Shown in pieces: positions 19,622 to 28,664 of a stretch of 64,000 nucleotides of DNA. Source of the DNA: Legionella gresilensis (GTDB lineage: Bacteria; Pseudomonadota; Gammaproteobacteria; Legionellales; Legionellaceae); the NCBI RefSeq assembly GCF_900639865.1, contig NZ_CAAAHX010000009.1, forward strand, positions 1-64,000. Reading direction: 5' to 3'. Numbering within the stretch: the first letter of the stretch is position 1; every line of letters starts with the position of its first letter. Below the pieces are notes generated by a model that did no database searches, was not told where the DNA came from, and saw nothing but the letters and a program-made list of their open reading frames with translations. The translations under genes and the position numbers were made by a program.

Positions 19622-20836
19622 ATGAGTATGGCAGATGTAGAATCTTATAAAAAGCGGATAAAAAAATTATTCAGTTATTACAGAAGTACTCGTACTAAAG
19701 AAAAAAAAGGTATTATTCATTATCTTCTGACCCAGCCTAAACCGAATAAAGAGACAATTCTTTTAAATCATAATGACTATTTAGCGCTTGCCTTTCATCC
19801 TAAGCTTATAGAGGCCCAAATAATCTCAATAAATAATCAAAGAAACAATATTATGATGTCTGGCGTTTTTCTAAGCGCAGGAAGTTATCAATTCGATCTA
19901 GAGCAAAAGCTTGCAGAATATCTAGGAAAAGCAAAGGGATGTATATTTCAGTCAGGTCTCTGTGCCAATATTAGTGTCGTTGAGGCGCTCACAGACAGTA
20001 ACACGACAGTATACATTGATCAGAGAGCACATGCTTCATTATGGTTTGGCTTACGTATAACTAGAGCGAGAGTAGTTCCTTTTCGTCACAATAATATAGC
20101 CGATCTTGAAAGGAAAATTTTAAAATACGGAGCAGGGCCTATCTTTATTGATTCCATTTATAGCGCACAAGGAACGATTGCTCCAATTGAGAAAATAGTT
20201 CAAATAAAAAAAAACCATGATTGTTTTTTAGTAGTAGATGAGTCGCATAGCTTAGGGTTATTTGGCGATAAAGGTTCTGGGCTTGTGTCGCACCTCAACC
20301 TGACTTCAGAAGTAGACTGTATCACGGCGAGTTTATCAAAATCTTTTTGTACTCGTGCCGGAATAGTTTGCGGAAATTAGGATTTTATGCTTTTTATGAA
20401 AGAAAACTCAACATCGATGATTTTTAGCTCGGCTGTACCTAATTACGATATCGCAAGAATTGAAGCAATGTTAAATTTAATAACTTCAGAGGAAGGGGAT
20501 GCGCTAAGAAACAAATTGAAATTACTGAGTGCAAGTTTAAGGCAATTTTGTAATGCAGAGAAATACAAAATTTATACGCAGGATATTCGTTCTCCCATTG
20601 TTAGTATTTTTTGTGGAGAAGAAAAAGACTGTCGCTCCTTGCGACTGCAATTTGATAGCAAAAATATATATCTTTCTCCTTTTTTTCAGCCTGCTACCCC
20701 GCCTAGAGAAACACTATTACGAATGACGGTGAATAGTGGGTTAACAAAGGTACAACTGGAGTATATTGCTGAAGCATTATATGCTATAAAAAATATTTAT
20801 TTACAACAACGAATGACGCATCCAGCTTTTGATTAA
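19622..20836 (+). pseudogene. CqsA/LqsA-type alpha-hydroxyketone autoinducer synthase, interrupted by an in-frame TAG
   Basis: PLP-dependent acyl transferase of the alpha-oxoamine synthase family. It is much more like CqsA/LqsA (synthases of CAI-1/LAI-1 alpha-hydroxyketone signals) than KBL or BioF. Shared segments include LNHNDYLALAFHP, VYIDQRAHASLW, PFRHNNIADLE, FIDSIYSAQGTIAP and VVDESHSLGLFG. The PLP lysine is in TASLSKSF (codon at 20339). A TAG at 20378-20380 ends the first part. The same frame continues to 20836 with the C-terminal domain (MIFSSAVPNYD, FFQPATPPRETLLRMTVNSGL), so one substitution explains the break; GAG to TAG would fit the Glu at that place in CqsA. I use ATG 19622, giving about 404 codons. 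No lqsS-type kinase is adjacent. Confidence 0.85.
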
Positions 20837-20857
20837 AGCAAACTGTCTTATGCTTTG

Positions 20858-22252
20858 CTAAGCAACTTTAATTCCCTCAGGAATAATTAAGTTTATATCA
20901 GACTTTGTGGTCTCTGAATTCGCAAAGGGTAAGGGCATGCCTTGAGAGTAAAAGTTATTATTTAAATATCCGACAAAATTAGCTTTTTTGACAAAGTTAT
21001 ATTGATCATTTTCTCTATAATTTATACGCATAGCCGGGTATTCTAAGCTTCTTAATAGCCCTGACAAAGTATGTTTATTAAAGGAAGCTGGTTTATCTCC
21101 TATAATATTTAAAATTAATCGAGAACTTTCAAGGTCTTCAGTTGTTGTAGATAATTTTTCCCTCGCGTTTTGGGGCTTGAACTGTTGATGAGTGGTACTC
21201 TCAGTTGAATTTTTCACGATAGGTTTCGTTGTTTGACAGTATTGCCTAACATGATGGACTGTATGCATCATAAATCTTGGAATCAACCAAAGCGTTTGAC
21301 ATAGTAAAGCACCCACAAACAGACAAGCTTTTTGTATTTTCCACATCCAAGCACTTAACTTTTGACGCTCATAGTCAACAAATGTATCTGGTGTTTCTGA
21401 TATCAAATTCTTAAAATTAGGGGCTTTTGCATGGGCTATGAGAATATTCTCATTTTCAGGGCCATGTTTAAAAATTTTTGTGCCGGGTGGTAAATAGTTA
21501 CTACCCAGATGAAAAACAGGATCGCTACGATGCGTAATCACTTTTAGCGTTCTTGCAAGCCTATTAGTATCATGACTTTTGTTTCGTTCATAAATCTTTT
21601 CTTCGCGTGAGGTTAAAGTAGGGGGATTTAGTACATAAAAATCTACTTTCTCCGGCTGATGAACATGACAATGCATACTCATTGCGCCACCCAAACTTTG
21701 TCCTGTACAAATCACTGGACGCCCAGTTCGCTGAAACTCACTATTAATCCACGATTGAATCTTATGTTGACCGCGTCTATAAAGAAAAGTACCAACTGCA
21801 CCTCCAGGCATAGTGTCACCCAAAATCCCTGCAATAAAACCACGGTCACTAGGTACGGTTGTGCCTTGAAAAATAAGTATTGATGACTTGTCGCTCATTA
21901 AGCCATAGGCATAGTAAGGCGAGCTAAACCACCCTGAAGTCAATTTGATTTTATGAATAGTATAAGTAACTCCATTCATATCAAGCTGGCTTCCTTCCTG
22001 TGGGTGAGCAAAAGCTAAGTAAGACAAGGCATTGTAGCAGATAGTTTCTTTCTGATCAGGAGTTAATGTTGTATCCTGGCAGGTCACCGTAATTTTTTCT
22101 TTTAACGCATTAAAAAATTGAAGCGTAAAAGAATCGTCTGCCCTAACAAGAGTAGCCCATAGTAGTTTTACCCAACCTCCAAAGCCAAGTGAAAGTGAGT
22201 CAGTATCATGAAATAACCATTTAACCATTTTTTGTGGAATAGTATCTGTCAT
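20858..22252 (-). CDS. Class-3-type lipase/esterase, possible effector
   Basis: A 464-aa alpha/beta-hydrolase-like protein. The nucleophile elbow is CTGQSLGGAMS with Ser186. The upstream segment LIFQGTTVPSDRGF is the oxyanion-region beta strand typical of lipase class 3. Asp in THRSDPVFHLGS (near 240) and a His in KHGPEN or AHA (near 260-275) are candidate partners. One hydrophobic helix (about residues 308-330) may anchor it to membranes. The last 100 residues have no recognisable domain. There is no signal peptide. Lipases of this kind are common among Dot/Icm substrates, so an effector role is plausible but inferred. It converges on the broken autoinducer synthase with 21 bases between them. 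Confidence 0.75.
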   Translation of the reverse strand: MTDTIPQKMVKWLFHDTDSLSLGFGGWVKLLWATLVRADDSFTLQFFNALKEKITVTCQDTTLTPDQKETICYNALSYLAFAHPQEGSQLDMNGVTYTIHKIKLTSGWFSSPYYAYGLMSDKSSILIFQGTTVPSDRGFIAGILGDTMPGGAVGTFLYRRGQHKIQSWINSEFQRTGRPVICTGQSLGGAMSMHCHVHQPEKVDFYVLNPPTLTSREEKIYERNKSHDTNRLARTLKVITHRSDPVFHLGSNYLPPGTKIFKHGPENENILIAHAKAPNFKNLISETPDTFVDYERQKLSAWMWKIQKACLFVGALLCQTLWLIPRFMMHTVHHVRQYCQTTKPIVKNSTESTTHQQFKPQNAREKLSTTTEDLESSRLILNIIGDKPASFNKHTLSGLLRSLEYPAMRINYRENDQYNFVKKANFVGYLNNNFYSQGMPLPFANSETTKSDINLIIPEGIKVA

Positions 22253-23094
22253 TTTTAGATCACTCCATGCAAAATTAAAGCATTATTATTTAATTTATTA
22301 AAAACTGCAATAAATTTAACTAATCTGACCCACGGTTTGTCGCGATTTCTTAGTTAAAGAATAGAAAAGCTGGCTGAGTTGGCTCCATTAGAAAATAAAA
22401 TTCTCTAAGCAGAGCTCAGTTGTAAATTTCAAAGAGCTAATTAATGCAAAAAACTTTATTGAATTACCATAAAACCATAGATTAGTAGATTGTCCTTTTC
22501 TGAATATTGGCATGATTTCAAAACCTTTAATGGTTGCTAGGCTATCATAGGCTGAAATTCCCTTATCAGATTAGTAAGCCTCTTTAATTTTCCCTGAGCT
22601 GATTTAAGTCAATCTTTAAAATATCAGCCAAATTTATATTCAATATGAGCAAATAAATTTCTTTGTTGTTTAATTCCTGGATTATATAGTTATAAACTGG
22701 ATCGATAAAAGTTATACCACACGTTGTTATGCTTTTTAAAAAGCAGTTTGCAAATTCTGTATATAAGAAAATATCAATATATTATTAATATAGCCTTAGA
22801 AAACGTCTTTTTTCAATACATTAATAGAACTATTGATCTAGCTATATATTTCGATTCAAATTGATATATTGAAATTCAATTTTTACAGGGGTTAATAAAG
22901 CACGCCAGCTTGCTTATATTTACCGAAAGATGCTGTTGCAAAAAACTATAAAGTCTATAAAAACCCAAGGCATGTGACATGAGCTTCTTTAGTGAATGCA
23001 GCTTTGATTTTTATAACAACAATATTGAATTCACTCTTGAAATAAAATATAGCATAAAATAAATTATAAAATTCAATTATTTAAAAAAATATAA
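22253..23094. other. Long AT-rich gap with one copy of a 75-bp repeat
   Basis: 842 bases with no convincing gene. It holds the first copy of a direct repeat (22540-22614). The rest is AT-rich with scattered stops in all frames. A gap of this length between a probable effector and a truncated F-box gene suggests decayed coding sequence. Confidence 0.5.
22540..22614 (+). repeat. Direct repeat copy 1 (about 75 bp)
   Basis: Matches 24764-24840 in the same orientation with a few substitutions and small indels. Shared blocks include GAAATTCC, TTATCAGATTA and TAAGCCTCTTTAATTT, and both copies start GGCTAT. The two copies flank the F-box, secreted-protein and Cys-rich genes. Confidence 0.8.
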
Positions 23095-23619
23095 ATGCTA
23101 ATAAAAATTAATTTTACGGTATCTCAGCATAGCAACCAAAGTGGACGTTACAGCCATTATCAAATGAAATATTGGCGCACTTTTCAATATACTTGTGAAG
23201 AAGTTATTGATATTAATTTAGTGTCATATAAAAAATCACCTTATTGGAATAATGGTCTCCATACTAAACCTGTTAATACTACCCGTGACCCAGTAACCAA
23301 ACGTATAGCAATATATCAATATAGTAATTTTATGCCAGTTTTACTGCCGAAAAATTGTGATAGAGTAGTTAAAGAACAATTTATTGCTGAATTTACAAAG
23401 TATATTAATGAGCATTACCAATCAGGTTTAACACCCTTTCAAGCACATCGTATAAAGACATTCTTGCTTAAAAAATTAAACATAGGCATTACCCAATATA
23501 AAGAAAGCGTCACTACTAATTTCTTTTCACGATTTAATATGCCAGATGAAATGAGTTTGCAAATACAAAATTATTTATCGATACAGGATATTAAAAATCT
23601 TGATATAACCTGCAAATAG
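23095..23619 (+). CDS. Short protein ending in a truncated F-box, probable gene remnant
   Basis: A 174-aa product. The first 148 residues resemble nothing I know. The last 26 residues (about 149-174) read MPDEMSLQIQNYLSI then QDIKNLDITCK, closely matching the first half of the F-box consensus (LPxE...IxxYLSxxDLxxLxxTCK). A complete F-box would run some 15-20 residues further, but a TAG stops the frame exactly there. A stop immediately precedes the first ATG, so the 5' side may be cut too. F-box proteins are eukaryotic-like effectors in Legionella that recruit host SCF ubiquitin ligase. This one is either a decayed effector or a minimal variant. Confidence 0.55.
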   Translation: MLIKINFTVSQHSNQSGRYSHYQMKYWRTFQYTCEEVIDINLVSYKKSPYWNNGLHTKPVNTTRDPVTKRIAIYQYSNFMPVLLPKNCDRVVKEQFIAEFTKYINEHYQSGLTPFQAHRIKTFLLKKLNIGITQYKESVTTNFFSRFNMPDEMSLQIQNYLSIQDIKNLDITCK

Positions 23620-23769
23620 CAACCTCAAATTATATTTATTTGATGGATTTCATTGACGAAAATAGCTTTCGCAACTATAAGATATTTGAAATGTAGAATT
23701 TGTCTTTTAAATTAAACAAATTATCCGAGCTTAATTACATAGGCTCGGATAATAAATTGGCATTAAGAT

Positions 23770-24183
23770 TTAATGGTGAGTTATCAATGAGCGGAAAAAA
23801 GGCAGAACTGGTGTGACAGTAGCAGCACTGTGTCCAGAGCCGTCTTTGTAAGCACAAACCCAACTTTCTTGTCCTTGAATTTCAAAAGGGGATGGCCCTA
23901 ATACAAAATTTAAAGAGTTTACAGCACGCAATATTTGTTGTTTTGCGTCATTTTTATTAGTTGCACTAAACTCCCCAATAACAAAAGACCATTTGTCATT
24001 AGTACCGTAGTTGTTGGATTTAACGAATCCATACCAATGGCCGTCTGCTTTTATGACATCAGAAACATTGACAGCTTGTAATGCAGATACTGACGGACAA
24101 GTATTTGGTTTCTCAGTTGGTGAGGCAAAAATCAGTTGGGATAAAGATAAGGAAAGAATTGCGCTTATAATTTTTAATCTCAT
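23770..24183 (-). CDS. Small exported protein, Legionella-specific (DUF4949-like)
   Basis: A 137-aa precursor with a clear signal peptide (about residues 1-20, cleavage after FAS). The mature part has only two Cys (in NTCPSV and WVCAYK), probably forming one disulfide. WYGFVKSNN and WSFVIGEF form a beta-rich core. I chose the ATG at 24183 because AGGAA lies six bases upstream; an ATG 10 codons earlier lacks a site. It resembles small secreted proteins restricted to Legionella that are annotated DUF4949, but this is from memory and the function is unknown. Confidence 0.7.
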   Translation of the reverse strand: MRLKIISAILSLSLSQLIFASPTEKPNTCPSVSALQAVNVSDVIKADGHWYGFVKSNNYGTNDKWSFVIGEFSATNKNDAKQQILRAVNSLNFVLGPSPFEIQGQESWVCAYKDGSGHSAATVTPVLPFFRSLITHH

Positions 24184-24410
24184 TGTATTTCCTATATAAC
24201 GTTTAAAAAACACTTCTGTAATTTCTGAAGCAATTGAGATTATAAACTAAATACATCAATTTAAAGAAAGAAAATAAACTTTTTGCTTTTGCATTTATAT
24301 CTTTTTAGAAATTTAAAGTTTTAGTTTAAATTATATGACTTTGCAAAAGGTGAAAGAACGTTGCACATTAGGGCTGAGTTTATTTTTGCAACAACGCCGA
24401 AAAGAGAATA

Positions 24411-24650
24411 CTAAGCTTGAACATTATCTTTGGCGCCCTCAAAGCCTGCCTCTCGAGCACAATGTGCGCAACAAAAACAATCGTTCTCAACTGCAATCCC
24501 ATGGCCAATAATTTGACAATCACAGTGCTTACAGTGCGGAGCAAGCTTATGAATGGCACATTCAAAACAGTCAAAAGTATAAACTTTCCCTTGCTTATGT
24601 ATTTCAAAAGCATGCTGATAATTGTTACCACATACCTCACATGTACTCAT
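24411..24650 (-). CDS. Cys-rich zinc-binding (LIM/metallothionein-like) small protein
   Basis: A 79-aa protein with Cys pairs spaced like a small zinc-binding module: CEVCGN, FDCFECAIH, HCKHCDC and CFCCAHCAREAG. AAGGAAATCATT before ATG 24650 is a good ribosome site. Similar small Cys-rich proteins are found in many gammaproteobacteria and are sometimes labelled prokaryotic metallothionein family. Probably a cytosolic metal-binding protein; its role is unknown. A slightly offset overlapping frame (24380-24640) is a shadow of this gene. Confidence 0.82.
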   Translation of the reverse strand: MSTCEVCGNNYQHAFEIHKQGKVYTFDCFECAIHKLAPHCKHCDCQIIGHGIAVENDCFCCAHCAREAGFEGAKDNVQA

Positions 24651-24987
24651 AATGATTTCCTTATTCCATTTGGTTAATCAAAATTATAGCAAAAAATATT
24701 ACTTTCCATGGTGTAAACAGCCAGTGTAACCTTGATGCAGCGTAGCGCAATCAAGTCCGCATTGGCTATTTTTATAGGTTGAAATTCCATTATCAGATTA
24801 ATAAGCCTCTTTAATTTCCATAAGCTGATCTTAGTCGATCGTTACAACATTGGTTCTGGTAGTGTTCTATATAGACAAATATCTGTATTTCTAGAATTTC
24901 ATAGTTAAATTATTAACTTTTAATTAATTTAAATATTTTTTACAAATAATATATTTAATATACAACTTTTTAATTTTAAGGTCAGTT
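24651..24987. other. Intergenic region with repeat copy 2
   Basis: 337 bases holding the second copy of the direct repeat (24764-24840). Just before it lies a small imperfect palindrome, TTGATGCAGCGTAGCGCAATCAA (24732-24754). The last 100 bases are very AT-rich and should carry the promoter of the 42-aa peptide gene. Confidence 0.5.
24764..24840 (+). repeat. Direct repeat copy 2 (about 75 bp)
   Basis: Partner of 22540-22614 in the same orientation, 2.2 kb away. Recombination between the copies would delete the F-box remnant, the small exported protein and the Cys-rich protein together. Confidence 0.8.
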
Positions 24988-25116
24988 ATGCGAAATAAAA
25001 CAGACAGTAAAAGTAAGTTTAATGCAAAACCTCAGCCAAAAAAGAATATTAACAAAGCCAGATCAGTAGTAGGCTCAAAAATTGGGCACCAAAAAGGTTG
25101 GATAGAAGTAGAATAA
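24988..25116 (+). CDS. 42-aa basic peptide, possible precursor peptide
   Basis: A short ORF with a good ribosome site: TTTTAAGGTCAG then ATG, with AAGG about seven bases before the start. The product is 42 aa. It has a Lys/Asn/Ser-rich hydrophilic N-terminal 30 residues and a distinct C-terminal end GSKIGHQKGWIEVE with the only Trp. It overlaps the start region of the metalloenzyme gene and ends 8 bases before that gene's likely ATG, so the two are translationally linked. A small peptide directly before a peptidase-like enzyme is the layout of a modified-peptide pathway, but a chance ORF or simple leader peptide is not excluded. Confidence 0.5.
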   Translation: MRNKTDSKSKFNAKPQPKKNINKARSVVGSKIGHQKGWIEVE

Positions 25117-25124
25117 ATATAGTA

Positions 25125-26174
25125 ATGACAGAAAGGATAGATTTCTTGCCAGATAGATTGCCTATGTTTTTAAAACATAAGGCAAAACGGTTTTGTTTGT
25201 TAATTACGCCATCTCTCGCTAATAAAATTGATATAAAAGAATGTAAAAACTATGAAACATATCAAATAAGATTGTTACCTAAAGACACAACTATTGATAA
25301 GTTTATTGTTGATATCGAAGATGATACAGACATTTTTTTTATCCCTTATCAATATCCCGCGCTTGATTGCTATCCAACAGATGGTAGTCTTAAGCCAAAT
25401 CAACGATTTGTTGATTTACTTGTTAATCAGCAAACTATAGTCGATTTTCAAACGCTTATTTTTGTTCTTAATTCAACTTATAACCTTTCAAATAAAGAGT
25501 TTAAGCAGCGTGCTAATCTTTTTTTTAAAGCACTAAACAGGGCAGAAAGTATTGATTTAATTAATCCCATTTATGATGCTAAGGCTCGAATTATTCTGCA
25601 AGATTATTATTTATGGACTGAAAGTATTGGCCAAATTTTAAAAAATGAATCCATTAGAGCACCTTGTGGTGAAATCGCTTTAACTTCAATGCATTTTCGA
25701 GATGAAGTCATTCATAATTTAAGCATTGATGGTCAAATCGTTTTCGATAGTACAGTGATTCTGCATTTATTAAAATTTGAGGACACCTTATTTAAAGAAC
25801 AAGAAAGGATCTATGATGGACTTAGTAAAGTTAAAAAAGCGCCAATTAAACTTGTTATTAATAAGGGTATAGTAGTTGATATTATTCCTCTTACCCAAGA
25901 TAAAGAACCGGCTCAAATTTTAGAAGATTTTTTTTCTTATGATACTGAATTAAGAAAAATTATAGAAATGGGCTTCGGTTTAAATAAGAATTTACAACTT
26001 CTCCCACAAAACTTGGCAGCTAATGAAGCGTATGGTGGCTTAAATAATTGCTTACATGTGGGTTTTGGCCGAAGAAAACTTAAGTTCCATTTAGATATGC
26101 TCAGCCCTCATACTTGTGCTATTACGAATGAAGGTGTTTTGCTTGCTGGCTATTTTTTTAATCCTAAGCGATGA
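25125..26174 (+). CDS. M29-like metalloenzyme (aminopeptidase/dioxygenase fold)
   Basis: A 349-aa protein. The C-terminal half shows the residue pattern of the thermophilic-aminopeptidase (M29) fold, also used by 2,5-dihydroxypyridine dioxygenases. Glu183 lies in APCGEIALTS, followed by DGQIVFDST; Glu301 in AANEAYGG; His311 in CLHVGFG; His322 and Asp324 in FHLDML. EMGFGLN before Glu301 matches the E-x-GIGxN segment. Sequence identity to known enzymes looks low and the N-terminal half is unrecognised, so substrate is open. Start chosen at ATG 25125; a TTG at 25098 is in frame and lies inside the peptide gene. It overlaps the 3' end of the convergent MATE gene by 25 bases. Confidence 0.65.
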   Translation: MTERIDFLPDRLPMFLKHKAKRFCLLITPSLANKIDIKECKNYETYQIRLLPKDTTIDKFIVDIEDDTDIFFIPYQYPALDCYPTDGSLKPNQRFVDLLVNQQTIVDFQTLIFVLNSTYNLSNKEFKQRANLFFKALNRAESIDLINPIYDAKARIILQDYYLWTESIGQILKNESIRAPCGEIALTSMHFRDEVIHNLSIDGQIVFDSTVILHLLKFEDTLFKEQERIYDGLSKVKKAPIKLVINKGIVVDIIPLTQDKEPAQILEDFFSYDTELRKIIEMGFGLNKNLQLLPQNLAANEAYGGLNNCLHVGFGRRKLKFHLDMLSPHTCAITNEGVLLAGYFFNPKR

Positions 26175-27531
26175 GCTCTAAGAGAAAGTAATTGGTAAGT
26201 CCGATCTAACATTAATAGTGCACTAACGAATAAGCCCACCCCATAACCAATCCATATGCCAATGGCGTCTAAATATAAATTAAAGGCCAAAAAATAAGCC
26301 ACAGGAATGGCGATAAGCCATAAAGAAATAATAGTGCTTAGAAATATATACATGCTATCTTCAAAGCTCCGTAATATAGATCTAAATATATTTCTAAAAG
26401 AGCTAATAAAGACACAAAGCGCGACAGCAGGGAATAAACGTAAGGTTTCATAGGTTAAATTATTACTTTGAGATTGGCTGGTGAGGAAGTTTATTTTTAA
26501 TAATAAGGTCTTATATGATAAGAATAAAATAATAATTAAAGTGGTAAGAACGCAAGAAATGAATATTCCAGCTCTAACAGCATAAATTAATTTCTGTTCC
26601 TCCTGAGAACCTAACAGATGTCCAATACGAATACAAATAACTCGAGACAATGCATAGGGTAATGCAATTAATAAGCCATAAAACTGCAAGGCCATTTGAT
26701 GGGCTGCTAAAATAAATTTGCCTAAATGGGCTATTAAAATGGTTAAAAAAAATATGCAACCTAAATTAGAGAATTGAATCAAACCTAAAGGCAGTCCTAA
26801 ATAAAGAAAAGCTTTTAGGAGTTGACTATCCCAATGATGGTTTTTATTAAAAAAATACGATGTGTTTTAAAATCTGATGAAAAAAGATAAGAACTCAAAC
26901 CCAAACTTGTTAAAAAATAAGCGCTAGCATAGCCTGAGCCAATGCCCCGGATTCCCAGTTTTGGTAAATTTAGTAGGCCAAAAGCAAGAATAAAAGACAG
27001 AAATAAGTTTAAAATGAGAATGGCAAGATTGGCAATTAAACCAATCTGCGTTTTGCCTAATCCCAGCAAAAAATTTTCCAGTGCAATATAATATAAAAGA
27101 GCTGGTGCAGCCCATAATAGGGCATAAACGTAAGCTTGAGTTTGAAAAATAACATTGGGATGAAGCTTAAGATGCGCAAAGAAATAAGGCGAACTTGTAA
27201 AAAGTAAGATAAGAAGAAGGCTCATTAAAACCAGAGCAGGCCAAATATTGCGCATAAAGTGTTCTATGCCTTTATAATCAGCTGCACCACAGTAATGAGA
27301 TACTAGAATGGAGATTGTGCCTAAAATGCCGACAAATAGGGCAACAAGTGCACTCCATAAAACTGATACTAAGGCGCTAGCAGCTAATGCATCATGTCCA
27401 AGATGTGCAATAAAAACTACTGTTATAAACGCATTTAAAATTGGTATAAGTTGCGATGGTAATAAAAAGATGCTCATTCTTAAATTGATAACTACTTCTT
27501 CTTTAACTAGCTTAAGTTCTTGCTTTTTCAT
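26150..27531 (-). pseudogene. MATE-family exporter, frameshifted in a poly-A/T run
   Basis: Two ORFs on the minus strand (27531-26815 and 26782-26150) are the N- and C-terminal halves of one roughly 460-aa MATE (multidrug and toxin extrusion) antiporter with about 12 helices. After THRIFLIKT the first frame drifts into GIVNS and stops. The other frame reads WDSQLLKAFLYLGLPLGLIQ, the normal cytoplasmic linker and helix-7 entry of MATE proteins. A one-base gain in the seven-A run at 26849-26855 (T run on the coding strand) would join them. It is either a phase-variable or decayed gene, or a sequencing error. It is convergent with the metalloenzyme gene, and could have exported its product. Confidence 0.85.
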
Positions 27532-27833
27532 AAGGACGTTATATTTTTTCCTGGTTTTATTTTCTTTAGAACTAACTCATTAATTGAATGATAAATTTAT
27601 CCTTGTTACAAATCTGCCACTCACCATCTTAAGCAGAATAAAATAATTTTTTTCATTATTAATTATATGTAGTTATTTAAATTCTAGGGATTCCCTATAA
27701 TTTAATTGTGCTTTATATGTAACGTTTTACTTTTATTTCTTACGGCTTAAATATAGATTAATCCTTAAACCGCAAGGTATTTATGCGGAATCGCTATAGC
27801 ATAAATAAGATAATCAAAATATAGATAATTTAC
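27532..27833. other. AT-rich intergenic region, no gene seen
   Basis: 302 bases between the MATE start and the end of the nucleoside phosphorylase gene. No ORF, no repeat and no RNA gene is evident. It should contain the MATE promoter, reading leftwards. Confidence 0.5.
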
Positions 27834-28664
27834 TTAGAATAAAGGTTTTAGTTTCTGATCGATAAGAAATAATTCTTCAATAGTTTTGATACTAAGATCG
27901 ATTGATGCGCTAATGGTTTTGGTGACTAATTCTTCTTGATCCGAAAAGGCTGTTTTGTCGCCAACAATAGCTAAGATACAACCACTAAGAATATCAGGTG
28001 ATTGCGCAGAATTTAATTTAGCATTTTTAAGTGTTGTTAGTATAAATAATTGGGCGCATTCCATTTCTGAAGCTAATACACCTGCTTGATGTAAACTACT
28101 CATGTAATCTTCATTATCACTTCGTATAGATAGGTGAAACTCACGCGCATATAATGAACTTTTTGAGTGAACAACGCCAAAATGAATAGGCGTTGTTTCG
28201 ATTAGCTTACTAGCTCGTCCGGCAGCAATTAAATATTCAAGAGAGGATAGAGCAGGGTATTCAGGATAAATATAATCCCAAGAAGCTTTATCATCTCTAA
28301 CAGCACCTGTTGCAACCACCAAGTGGCCAGTTTTAATTTGTTCAGGCTGAAGAGAACCTGCCGTTCCAACTCGTAAAAATCGACAGGTGCCTAGATTAAT
28401 TAATTCGCTAATAATGATATCGGCACTAGGCCCGCCCATACCACTTGATACGGCGCCAACATCAATTGGGCCATGCTGACTAAGTAAGGTGCCTAAATAT
28501 AAATTATGTTGTCTAGGGTGAGGGCGTACCGTAGTCTGGCTAAAACGCTCACTAAAGTGTTTGGCTCGCTCATCTGAGCCAGTTAAAAAAATATAGCGTC
28601 CTAAACCATTATTACCCTTCAAATCATCAGGTGTCGCATTAATATGCTTTGGCTCAAAGTCCAT
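27834..28664 (-). CDS. Uridine phosphorylase-like nucleoside phosphorylase
   Basis: A 276-aa member of the PNP/UDP family, which splits nucleosides with phosphate into base and ribose-1-phosphate. Motifs are GSDERAKHF (residues about 30-38, phosphate-binding Arg), SSGMGGPSADIIISEL (74-89), FLRVGTAGSL (95-105) and SEMECAQLF near 197, where the MEx segment binds ribose. The final ILAIVGDKT is the usual late strand. The pattern is closer to uridine phosphorylase than to DeoD or MTAN, but substrate is not certain. It stands alone on the minus strand. Confidence 0.82.
   Translation of the reverse strand: MDFEPKHINATPDDLKGNNGLGRYIFLTGSDERAKHFSERFSQTTVRPHPRQHNLYLGTLLSQHGPIDVGAVSSGMGGPSADIIISELINLGTCRFLRVGTAGSLQPEQIKTGHLVVATGAVRDDKASWDYIYPEYPALSSLEYLIAAGRASKLIETTPIHFGVVHSKSSLYAREFHLSIRSDNEDYMSSLHQAGVLASEMECAQLFILTTLKNAKLNSAQSPDILSGCILAIVGDKTAFSDQEELVTKTISASIDLSIKTIEELFLIDQKLKPLF

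Noticed and set aside
24380-24640. An 86-aa frame on the minus strand over the Cys-rich protein
   Set aside because: It overlaps almost completely with the 79-aa frame, which has the better ribosome site and clear paired-cysteine motifs.
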